Source of the DNA: Lapidilactobacillus luobeiensis
GTDB taxonomy: Bacteria; Bacillota; Bacilli; Lactobacillales; Lactobacillaceae
Length of the DNA: 48,395 nt
Direction of reading: 5' to 3'
NCBI RefSeq assembly: GCF_024345205.1
Contig: NZ_BROC01000022.1
Location: 1-48,395 of the forward strand
The notes beneath the pieces were generated by a model. That model saw nothing but the letters and a program-made list of their open reading frames with translations, made no database searches and had not been told where the DNA came from. The translations under genes were made by a program, and so were the position numbers. This document shows, piece by piece, positions 7,631 through 14,354 of the stretch (position 1 is the first letter of the stretch; every line of letters begins with the position of its first letter).

Positions 7631-7688
7631 GGTCTAGAATTTTTGGTGTTGAAAGATGACTTCACACCAGAAGTTCCAGACCTCTTTT
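7631..7688. repeat. Interrupted inverted repeat, probable IS end or relic terminator
   Basis: GGTCT-GAA-TTGGTGT (7631 on) faces CACACCA-TTC-AGACC (ending 7682), followed by CTCTTTTT. It sits at the edge of the transposon-like relic. Confidence 0.4.
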
Positions 7689-7759
7689 TGATGATAAAAA
7701 AGGCATCTACGCCTCCTAGTGCTATACTTTAAGCGACAAAACCAAAGGTAAGCGAGGTA

Positions 7760-7912
7760 GGTATAGATGTCTTAAACTGATTGTACACTTAAATTGCTTG
7801 GAATTACAGATACAAGTATTCATAGTATTTGAAGTTTTTGTTGTTTGGTCCTGCAAGACTTTGCAAAACAGTAAAGCCTTGTTGAGCACAACTTTACTTG
7901 ATGGCATGTAAT
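7760..7912 (+). pseudogene. Remnant of ISL3-family transposase (N-terminal fragment)
   Basis: Reading from about 7778 gives LKLLGITDTSIHSI, which resembles the N-terminal start of ISL3-type transposases as I remember them. The frame then meets several stops (for example after HSI) and no further transposase domain follows. An imperfect 10-bp inverted repeat, AAGGCATCTA (about 7709) versus TAGATGTCTT (about 7766), lies just before it. The stretch is AT-rich compared with its neighbours. Read as a decayed insertion sequence; the identification rests on a short peptide only. Confidence 0.4.
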
Positions 7913-7997
7913 ACGAGATTACTTACAACGGTGACAAACAGGGATTTTATTTTGATACTTATAAAAAAATTTGAAAATAAATGTATTAAGGCTTAAG

Positions 7998-8029
7998 GTC
8001 GCTATCAATTACTAGCGACTGTTTTTTTT
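7998..8029 (+). terminator. Terminator between IS relic and TetR operon
   Basis: 7-bp perfect stem GTCGCTA/TAGCGAC, eight-base loop, eight T after one G. Confidence 0.88.
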
Positions 8030-8059
8030 ATTTTTCTGTTTTTGGCAGGCCCCAAACTA

Positions 8060-8088
8060 TTGAATTTTCAGAAAACTTGCGCTAAACT
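8060..8088 (+). promoter_or_regulatory. Promoter of TetR/acyltransferase/GT8 operon
   Basis: TTGAAT (8060-8065), exactly 17 bp, TAAACT (8083-8088). The predicted start point near 8095 falls inside the palindrome at 8094-8111. Confidence 0.65.
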
Positions 8089-8093
8089 CGGTG

Positions 8094-8111
8094 AGTGAGT
8101 GATTACTAACT
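8094..8111 (+). promoter_or_regulatory. Candidate operator for the TetR protein
   Basis: AGTGAGTGATTACTAACT: 14 of 18 positions are symmetric (AGT-AGT-AT-ACT-ACT pattern). It covers the predicted transcription start, ahead of a TetR-family gene, as expected for autoregulation. Confidence 0.5.
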
Positions 8112-8175
8112 TTGTTTGGCTTTCCTAAATCAAGCGAAATGAAAGGATGTGATCATTCGGAAAGGAGAGCGGAGC

Positions 8176-8841
8176 GTGCAAGGACAAATAGAAACGGATC
8201 TGGAGCGTTGGTATGACGCTAATAAAATGCCGGCCAGTCAACGCAAGGTTTTATCCGCGGCGATCGTGTTATTTTCAAAGCAGGGTTATGAGCGCACTAG
8301 TACGATGGCGATCGCGCAAAAGGCGGGAGTCAGCCAAGCGGTGGTGTTTAAGTATTTCCACAGCAAACGGGATTTGCTGCATCAGATCATTGATCCCATC
8401 GTTGATAATTTGATTCCTACTTATGTGGCGGAATTTTTTGACAATATCCAGCATATCAGTTTCGTGAAGGGACAATTGCGCACAACTTTGCGGGAGATCA
8501 CCCATGAGCGTTTTTACTTTTTGTATAACAGTAAAGAGGTCGTCTTGATTTTATTGTCTGAATTTATTACCCATGAAGCATTGAAACAGTCAGTGTTAAA
8601 GGCTGTTTCAGGTCAGCAAGATCGCGTGATCCGCAAGGTCTGGCGGGAATTCCGACCTGGTCCTGCCTTGCAGAATACGGACGCGTTTCGTAATTTTGTG
8701 CAGTTGTTGGTGACTCAATTAGTAGGTTATTTCTTGCTTGTGACCAATATCAGCCCGACACATCATTATGATTTTGACGCGGACTTGGATAGGATCGCGG
8801 ACAATGTTTATCATGTGGTCATAGGTGATTATCATGACTAA
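8176..8841 (+). CDS. TetR/AcrR family transcriptional regulator
   Basis: 221 residues. N-terminal TetR helix-turn-helix (about residues 15-65): QRKVLSAAIVLFSKQGYERTS, then MAIAQKAGVSQAVVFKYF and HSKRDLL, the classic recognition helix. The C-terminal ligand domain has no recognisable ligand pocket signature. Start chosen at GTG 8176, eight bases after AAAGGAG. A GTG at 8149 is in frame but has only a close GAAAGG. First gene of a five-gene overlapping operon. It probably represses its own promoter through the palindrome at 8094-8111 and responds to a lipid, acyl-CoA or envelope-related compound (inference from its neighbours). Confidence 0.92.
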   Translation: MQGQIETDLERWYDANKMPASQRKVLSAAIVLFSKQGYERTSTMAIAQKAGVSQAVVFKYFHSKRDLLHQIIDPIVDNLIPTYVAEFFDNIQHISFVKGQLRTTLREITHERFYFLYNSKEVVLILLSEFITHEALKQSVLKAVSGQQDRVIRKVWREFRPGPALQNTDAFRNFVQLLVTQLVGYFLLVTNISPTHHYDFDADLDRIADNVYHVVIGDYHD

Positions 8842-9637
8842 AAACCGATCCATTCCGCGGATCACCTTCTTTTACGATAAGTTTACTGATGACTTCGTGG
8901 TCAGCGCCCAACAGGATTATCAATTACCGCAGGATTTCCGCTTTCAACGATCGGGACCAGGCGCGGCGGTTGTCGGCCGTATGATCCGCGCGGGTTTTTG
9001 GCTGTATGGTTGTTATTATTCGCGGCTCAAGTTGCATGTTCGCTTTGCCAATCAGCAAGTGCTACGGCCTTACCGACATCAGGGTATCTATTTATATGCC
9101 AATCACACCCAACCAAAAGGTGACGCGTTCACGCCGTTTCAGTTATTGAAGACGCGTCCTTTCGCAGCGATCGTTAGTCCAGCGAATCTGGGGATCCCCG
9201 TGGTGGGTAAATTATTGCCGGCTGGGGGCGCATTACCGATCCCCACTGATCTTCATCAATTCCGCCAGTTTGAGCAGGCGGTTCAGGCCAGTATCCCGGC
9301 CAAGAAAAGCGTTTTGATTTATCCTGAGGGTCATGTTTGGCCATATTACACCGGGATCCGGCCTTTACCACTGGCCGCATTCCATTATCCAGTCAAGACA
9401 CCTGCGCCTGTATTCACTTTGACGACGACCTATCAAGATCGTGGTTCAGGGAAAAAACCACGGGAAACGGTTTTTGTGGATGGACCGCTGTTGGTGCCGA
9501 CGACAGGTTCACGCAAGGAGCGACAGACGATCTTACGTGACGCAGTAGCAGCACAGATGGAACGGCGTAGCCGCGCTAATGATATTGAGTATTATCGTTA
9601 TTTACCAAGAGAGCCAGAGGGGGATGAGGCTAAATGA
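8834..9637 (+). CDS. PlsC-like acyltransferase (non-canonical motif I)
   Basis: 267 residues. Looks like a lysophosphatidate/glycolipid acyltransferase of the PlsC superfamily. Motif I reads NHTQPKGD near residue 93, so His to Asp is H-X5-D instead of the usual H-X4-D. Motif III IYPEGHVW near residue 160 is normal. A weakly hydrophobic stretch near residue 50 (AGFWLYGCYYS) may anchor it at the membrane. The start ATG overlaps the end of the TetR gene by eight bases, with AGGTGAT upstream, so translation is probably coupled. The next gene overlaps by four bases. The substrate is unknown; acyl transfer to a glycosylated lipid is inferred from the adjacent glycosyltransferases. Confidence 0.8.
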   Translation: MTKNRSIPRITFFYDKFTDDFVVSAQQDYQLPQDFRFQRSGPGAAVVGRMIRAGFWLYGCYYSRLKLHVRFANQQVLRPYRHQGIYLYANHTQPKGDAFTPFQLLKTRPFAAIVSPANLGIPVVGKLLPAGGALPIPTDLHQFRQFEQAVQASIPAKKSVLIYPEGHVWPYYTGIRPLPLAAFHYPVKTPAPVFTLTTTYQDRGSGKKPRETVFVDGPLLVPTTGSRKERQTILRDAVAAQMERRSRANDIEYYRYLPREPEGDEAK

Positions 9638-10512
9638 ATATTCTCTATTGTGGCGATGAAAAAATGACCCGGGGATTGTTATTGTCGATCTTATCATTAC
9701 TTGATCATACTAAGCATCACTTGCAGATCTATGTATTGACCGCGACGATCAGCAACACGAAGCAAACCTTCTATCCAGTCAGTGATCAGGCCATCGCCTT
9801 TTTGGATCAGCTGGTCAAAAAGCAGAATCCTGCGAATAATGTGGTCAAGTTCGATATTACGAAATTGATCGCGGCTCAACCACCCACGGCTAATTTGGAA
9901 ACCAACTTTACCCCAAATTGTATGTTGCGTCTTTACGCTGACCAATTGCCTGCGATCCCGGATCGGCTGTTGTATTTGGACACTGATGTGCTTTGCCGTC
10001 ATAGTTTTACGAGTTTTTATGAACAAAATCTAACTGATACGGAAGTCGTTGGCACGTTAGATCATTATGGCAAATGGTTCTTCCACCAAAGCTGGCGGCA
10101 ATTTGATTATTTAAATTCTGGGGTCATGTTACTAAATATGGCATTGATTCGGGAAACGGGCTTGTTCGCCCGCTGTCGTGCCCGCTGTCAAACGACTTGG
10201 ATGTTCATGCCAGATCAGTCTGCACTTAATCAGCTTTGTACCACAAAAAGGATTGTTCCAGATAAGTTCAATGAACAACATCAGCTTCAACCTGAAACTG
10301 TTTTTCAACATTTTACAACGAGTTTTCGCTTTTTCCCTTGGTTCCAGGTCGTCACGATCAAGCCTTGGGAGATCAAACGGGTCCATGATGAGTTAGATCT
10401 TCATGATTATGATTCGTTATATCAACAATATCAGCAACTCAATCAAGCGTTTCAGGAGGAAGCCAATGAATCAACAACAACGAACGATCCCGATTTTCTT
10501 CGGGATCGATGA
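9634..10512 (+). CDS. GT8 family glycosyltransferase (first)
   Basis: 292 residues, GT-A fold family 8 retaining glycosyltransferase that uses a nucleotide-sugar donor. N-terminal strand MNILYCGDEK with the family's loop for the nucleotide. The metal-binding DXD is in LLYLDTDVL (near residue 112). LNSGVMLLNMALIRE near residue 165 is the conserved N-SGV-L block. PDQSALNQL follows near residue 195. No membrane helix; likely membrane-peripheral. Overlaps the upstream acyltransferase by ATGA and the next GT8 gene by 47 bases. Acceptor unknown. Sequence differs enough from the next gene to suggest a different sugar or linkage (inference). Confidence 0.88.
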   Translation: MNILYCGDEKMTRGLLLSILSLLDHTKHHLQIYVLTATISNTKQTFYPVSDQAIAFLDQLVKKQNPANNVVKFDITKLIAAQPPTANLETNFTPNCMLRLYADQLPAIPDRLLYLDTDVLCRHSFTSFYEQNLTDTEVVGTLDHYGKWFFHQSWRQFDYLNSGVMLLNMALIRETGLFARCRARCQTTWMFMPDQSALNQLCTTKRIVPDKFNEQHQLQPETVFQHFTTSFRFFPWFQVVTIKPWEIKRVHDELDLHDYDSLYQQYQQLNQAFQEEANESTTTNDPDFLRDR

Positions 10513-11434
10513 TAAGTACGCACCTTATCTTTCTGTCACTTTGCAGTCATTGCTGAGTAATCGTGCGCCAGAAACCCGCTATGAGATCACCGTCCTTTAT
10601 CAGACGTTATCGATCACGAATCAGACCAAATTACAGGCTTTGGTTCCGGCAAGTTGTTCGCTCACTTTTGTTAGTCTGGACGCGGACTTGTATGAGCGGT
10701 TCGATGGTGATCGCAATACTTTACGAGCGGATTATTTCACCTTAACGATCTACTATCGCCTTTTTATCGCTGAATTGTTTCCTCAATATCAGCGTGCGAT
10801 CTATCTCGATTCTGATACGATCGTCACTCAAGATCTGGGCGCGCTTTATGATCTAGATCTAGGTGATAATGTTATCGGCGCGATCCCCGACGCATTTATT
10901 TGTAACCATCCAGAGCCTCGACGCTATGCGGAGATGGCGATCGGGGTCGATCCTGATCACTATATCAATTCTGGGGTGCTATTGATGGATCTGGCCGCAT
11001 TGCGGACACAACATTTTAGTCAAAAATTCTTAGAACTATTGAATCAGTATCATTTCGAATTGATCGCGCCTGATCAAGATTATCTAAACGCGATCTGTTA
11101 CGGGAAAACCCGTTATCTTTCACCAAAATGGAACGCGCAAACAGAATATATTTTAGCGGAGATCAAACTGGCCTTACCTGCGATCATTCATTTCAATTTG
11201 TTTGGTAAGCCTTGGTGCTACGATGATATTCCATTTGAAGACGAGTTTTGGAAGTACGCGCGCCTGAGTCCTTATTATGCAGAGATCGCCTCTTTCAAGG
11301 CGGATTATGCGGCTGATAAGATCAAACACGATCGCGAGAAAAAGGAACTGTTGGTTGCGCGGATCAGTAGCATTCCCGACACAGCAGTTACCTTTAAAAA
11401 AGTCGCGGCGAAGGGTGTGACCATTCAATTATGA
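10466..11434 (+). CDS. GT8 family glycosyltransferase (second)
   Basis: 322 residues. Family 8 features in order: IPIFFGIDDKYAPYLSVTLQSL at the N-terminus (nucleotide loop), AIYLDSDTIV (DXD near residue 115), YINSGVLLMDL near residue 170, PDQDYLN near residue 205, and a closing HFNLFGKPW block containing the conserved His. Start chosen at ATG 10466, five bases after a perfect AGGAGGA. An earlier in-frame ATG at 10403 has no RBS and would give a larger overlap. It starts inside the preceding GT8 gene and ends in an overlap with the downstream acyltransferase, so all five genes should be made together. Confidence 0.9.
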   Translation: MNQQQRTIPIFFGIDDKYAPYLSVTLQSLLSNRAPETRYEITVLYQTLSITNQTKLQALVPASCSLTFVSLDADLYERFDGDRNTLRADYFTLTIYYRLFIAELFPQYQRAIYLDSDTIVTQDLGALYDLDLGDNVIGAIPDAFICNHPEPRRYAEMAIGVDPDHYINSGVLLMDLAALRTQHFSQKFLELLNQYHFELIAPDQDYLNAICYGKTRYLSPKWNAQTEYILAEIKLALPAIIHFNLFGKPWCYDDIPFEDEFWKYARLSPYYAEIASFKADYAADKIKHDREKKELLVARISSIPDTAVTFKKVAAKGVTIQL

Positions 11435-12291
11435 TCATTGGCGGAAACAAGCAGCAGGTGATCGCTAACATTCGTCAAGCCGTTGCTACGGAACGATTCA
11501 ATGATAAGGTGGAAGTTGGTGATCCACAATTAAGTGTCCAAGCGGAAAATCAGCTGCTCCATGATTATGTAGCGGACTTGGACACAACCAGTTATCGTTT
11601 TAAAAATCGCGTGGGGCGTACTTTTATGCGTTTGGCGACGAAGTGGGTCAATCGGCACACAAAAGTGATCGATGCTGCGAACATGAAGGGGATCGACCAC
11701 GGTGGGATCATCACCAGCAATCATTTTAATCCTTTAGATAATACTGCGGTCCGTCAGGCTGTTTATCGCGGCGGACACGCGCGCCTGTTTGTGGTCAGTC
11801 AACCGACCAATTTAAAAATGACAGGTCTGATCGGTTTTCTCATGAACTATGCCGACATTTTGCCGATCGGCCAAAGTATGCATTATATGGGCCGCACTTT
11901 TCCCGGCTTATTGCAACGGATCTTTGCTCGCGGCGGTTTAGTTTTGATTTATCCAGAACAGGAGATGTGGTTCAATTATCGGCGACCACGGCCAGTAAGA
12001 CGCGGGAGTTATTACTACGCAGCCCGTTTCCAAGTTCCGATCATTTCGCTTTTTGTCGAGATGCAGGATCTGGGTAAGCCTGATAATGACGAGTTCGATC
12101 AAGTCCGTTATTTGGTCCACGTCTTGCCTACGATCTATCCTGATCCAACTAAAACAGTCGATCAAAATAGTCAGGCGATGATGGCCCAAGACTATCAACA
12201 AAAAGTCAGTGCCTATGAGCGTATTTATGGCGAATCGATTGACGCACCATTTTCTAAAGCCGATATCGTCGGTTGGCGTGGCGAAAAATAA
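11431..12291 (+). CDS. PlsC-family acyltransferase (second)
   Basis: 286 residues, 1-acylglycerol-3-phosphate acyltransferase superfamily. Motif I SNHFNPLD near residue 92 is a standard NH-X4-D. Motif III IYPEQEMWF near residue 172 has Gln in place of the usual Gly of PEG, so this belongs to a variant subfamily. No signal peptide. Its ATG overlaps the stop of the GT8 gene (ATGA), which makes it the last member of the operon. The terminator follows 50 bases after the stop. Could acylate a glycolipid built by the two GT8 enzymes, or act on lysophospholipid; only the superfamily is secure. Confidence 0.85.
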   Translation: MIIGGNKQQVIANIRQAVATERFNDKVEVGDPQLSVQAENQLLHDYVADLDTTSYRFKNRVGRTFMRLATKWVNRHTKVIDAANMKGIDHGGIITSNHFNPLDNTAVRQAVYRGGHARLFVVSQPTNLKMTGLIGFLMNYADILPIGQSMHYMGRTFPGLLQRIFARGGLVLIYPEQEMWFNYRRPRPVRRGSYYYAARFQVPIISLFVEMQDLGKPDNDEFDQVRYLVHVLPTIYPDPTKTVDQNSQAMMAQDYQQKVSAYERIYGESIDAPFSKADIVGWRGEK

Positions 12292-12342
12292 TTTACTTTT
12301 TGCTTTTATTTCGATCCAACTTAATTTAGATGCACTTATTCG

Positions 12343-12370
12343 ATCAGCGGGAAAATACCGCTGATTTTTT
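12343..12370 (+). terminator. Terminator of TetR/acyltransferase/GT8 operon
   Basis: 8-bp perfect stem ATCAGCGG/CCGCTGAT, seven-base loop, six T. Confidence 0.93.
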
Positions 12371-12410
12371 ATCGTGTTGAACTGATTTGCAAAGTACCGT
12401 TTCCGTATTT

Positions 12411-12785
12411 GCTGCTTTGCCTGATTACAGGTGTAGCTGGGGTTTGGATGTGGACGCAACCGCCTCAGGGCGTTTGTCGTGGCTGGAACGCGGTGGGCAT
12501 CGTTTGAAGCCAATCCGCAAAAGCAGCGGCTTGTCTCAAAATCAGGTCTTTGTCTAAGTGGCAAAGCCACAAAGACAAATTTCACTGCTGAAACGTGTTC
12601 GCCGACCCAGCTTCTTCCGCTTAGCTACGCTCTTACTCTGGAAGCAAAGAACACTTCCAAAAATAAGAGCTAGGCTAATGCTCAGAAGCTATCCAGGTCG
12701 GCTCACACTCTGAATAGAGCCACACGCCCTGAGGCGGTTGCTAAACAGAATTGTGCCTATCTGCAATCTGGGCGAAGTAGTTAAT
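12411..12785. repeat. Large nested palindromic element
   Basis: A 17-bp perfect inverted repeat GCAACCGCCTCAGGGCG lies at 12456-12472 and, inverted, at 12725-12741. GTGGCT/AGCCAC (12479-12484 with 12718-12723) extends it inwards. Outside it, the arms continue as imperfect complements (CTTTGCCTGATTACAG near 12415 versus the complement of 12760-12775). Inside are separate hairpins (12509-12532, 12549-12579) and one dispersed repeat unit (12588-12716). No plausible protein is encoded. Could be a structured RNA locus or a mobile palindromic element. Confidence 0.75.
12588..12716 (-). repeat. Dispersed palindromic repeat unit, inverted orientation
   Basis: The reverse complement aligns with the unit at 43293-43410 across its length, for example GAGCATTAGCCTAG, AGCGGAAGAA and GGTCGGCGAACACG. 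Outer stem GCCGACC (12601-12607) / GGTCGGC (12696-12702). Inner stem GCTCTTA.../...TAAGAGC around TGGAAG/CTTCCA. Confidence 0.85.
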
Positions 12786-13074
12786 AAAGTGCTTTTGCTA
12801 GTGCGGCAGACAAAATGCTATCATTTTAATTGATAAAGAGTCTCTGACTAGTTGGCCCAATCGATTGCTCAGATTAGTACGGCCCAAGTTCTGTGATACG
12901 CCATTTGGCTGGTTTCAAATTCAGTTGCTGTGATTATCAAGTCAATTGTTATGGTTTGACTATCAATACGAATTTGTGACTACTAACCATGGTCGCTAAC
13001 CGCGGTGAGATTTGTCAATTTACACGAGCAGGCACTATGGCGTGTCAGCTTAATCTGCTTACAATTGTTAAGTA

Positions 13075-13235
13075 ACTGCAACGGAGTGGTTCGGGGTGAG
13101 ATCGCCGTGTCGTTGTTCTTAGCGGCTGTGCCGCTTAGAATAAGGTTCAGCTTTGAGATTCGCGTACTTTGCGAAGCTCAAAGTGACGCCCACAGCGAGC
13201 TTACCCCGAACCACGCAGTGGAAGTTACGACCAAG
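13075..13235. repeat. Second nested palindrome
   Basis: A 15-bp arm pair, 13086-13100 (GTGGTTCGGGGTGAG) with 13200-13214 (one G-U), extended by GTAAC/GTTAC further out. It encloses two hairpins: AGCGGC-TGT-GCCGCT near 13120-13134, and CTTTGAG...CTCAAAG with TTCGC/GCGAA near 13151-13182. Same architecture as the element at 12411-12785 but a different sequence. Confidence 0.7.
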
Positions 13236-13353
13236 ATACAGGAGCAGGACTACAGCGAGCTCACCCGCCACACGCAATGCAGACCGCGGCCAAGATATAG
13301 AAGCTCAGCGTGCTTGCCCGCCAGACAGAACGTAGCCCGCGGCCAACATTGAA
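13193..13353 (+). repeat. Three imperfect direct repeats, 53-60 bp
   Basis: Units begin with CAGCGAGC (13193), CAGCGAGC (13253) and CAGCGTGC (13306). Shared blocks: ACCCGCCA-like, CGCGGCCAAGATA-like. Spacing 60 then 53. Not CRISPR: the units are contiguous and diverged, and there are no constant spacers. Confidence 0.6.
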
Positions 13354-13461
13354 ACGGAACAGCCACCCCAGCTTCCTCTGCTTAGCTCCGCAAGCAAGGT
13401 ACGCTCTCAAAACAAGTGCTAGGTTAATGCTCAAAGTCAACCCGTTGTGCTTCGCACTGAT
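13350..13461 (-). repeat. Dispersed palindromic repeat unit, inverted orientation
   Basis: The reverse complement matches 43167-43292: CACAACGGGTTGACTTTG, GCATTAACCTAGC and GCTAAGC. The outer stem is weaker than in other units. It ends about 40 bases before the ymdB promoter. Confidence 0.75.
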
Positions 13462-13501
13462 CTTTTCTGCCGTGCCGACCCTGTTTTAAGCGAACGATTT
13501 A

Positions 13502-13510
13502 TGGTAAAAT
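13502..13510 (+). promoter_or_regulatory. Extended -10 promoter of ymdB
   Basis: TGGTAAAAT (TGN plus TAAAAT), no good -35. An almost identical ATGGTAAAAT is found before the penicillin-binding protein gene at 44502-44511. Confidence 0.5.
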
Positions 13511-13539
13511 TGAACGTATTATAGAAAGAGGCCAAAGCG

Positions 13540-14340
13540 ATGCGAGTCATATTTATCGGCGATGTTATGGGTGAAATCGGCCAACAAATGCTGACAACAT
13601 ATTTACCAAAATTAAAAACTAAATACCGCCCCCAACTGACCGTGGTCAATGGGGAAAATATTGCCCGCGGTAAAGGAATCACACGGACTTTGTACAAATC
13701 GATCTTACAAGCAGGTGCGGATGTGGTTACAATGGGTAATCATACTTTTGACAAAGATGAGATCTTTGATTTCATCGATAGTGAGCCGAAATTGATCAGA
13801 CCGGCCAATTTTCCTGAGAAAACGACTCCCGGTCATGGCTATACCCTAGTCAAAGTCAATCAAACGATGGTTGGGGTGGTCAATTTGCAGGGACGGGTCT
13901 TTTTAGATAATATCGACGATCCTTTTGCGAAGATCGATACACTTCTGAACGAATTACAGCCAAAATGTCAGGTGATCCTCTTGGACTTCCATGCGGAGAC
14001 GACCAGTGAAAAATTAGCGATGGCTTGGTATACAGATGGTCGTTTGTCAGCTGTTGTGGGGACGCACACTCACGTGCAGACCAATGACGCACGGATTTTG
14101 CCGGAAGGAACTGCCTATTTGACTGACGCTGGGATGACTGGGCCTTATAATGAGATCTTGGGGATGCGGCGCGATCGAGTGATCGAACGCTTCCGCACCA
14201 ATTTACCAACGCGCTTTGAAACACCAACTAGTGGGCCAGGACAGTTGAACGGTTGTTATTTGGAGATCGACGAGCAAACTGGTCATGCCAAACAGATCAA
14301 ATTGATCAGTATCACGCCAGATCGACCGTTCATGGAATAG
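13540..14340 (+). CDS. ymdB: YmdB family metallophosphoesterase (2',3'-cyclic nucleotide phosphodiesterase)
   Basis: 266 residues, normal length for the TIGR00282/YmdB family. Dinuclear metal-centre motifs in order: FIGDVMG (Asp near residue 7), [12 protein letters not shown] near residue 39, TMGNHTFDK near residue 67, [12 protein letters not shown] near residue 150 and [11 protein letters not shown] near residue 177. In Bacillus, YmdB hydrolyses 2',3'-cAMP and affects development and biofilm formation (known). It is cytoplasmic. It often lies downstream of rny; here a repeat-rich region precedes it and mutS follows 14 bases after the stop. Confidence 0.95.
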   Translation: MRVIFIGDVMGEIGQQMLTTYLPKLKTKYRPQLTVVNGENIARGKGITRTLYKSILQAGADVVTMGNHTFDKDEIFDFIDSEPKLIRPANFPEKTTPGHGYTLVKVNQTMVGVVNLQGRVFLDNIDDPFAKIDTLLNELQPKCQVILLDFHAETTSEKLAMAWYTDGRLSAVVGTHTHVQTNDARILPEGTAYLTDAGMTGPYNEILGMRRDRVIERFRTNLPTRFETPTSGPGQLNGCYLEIDEQTGHAKQIKLISITPDRPFME

Positions 14341-14354
14341 TTAGGGGAGTGTTT

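Noticed and set aside
11938-12673. Long frames opposite the last acyltransferase gene and through the nested palindrome
   Set aside because: No RBS, cysteine- and arginine-rich random composition, and they cross the operon terminator and palindrome arms.
13005-13352. 115-codon frame in the repeat region
   Set aside because: Its apparent periodicity comes from the direct repeats in the DNA; no RBS or protein motif.
13193-13353. CRISPR-like array
   Set aside because: Only three diverged, contiguous units without spacers of constant size and no cas genes nearby.
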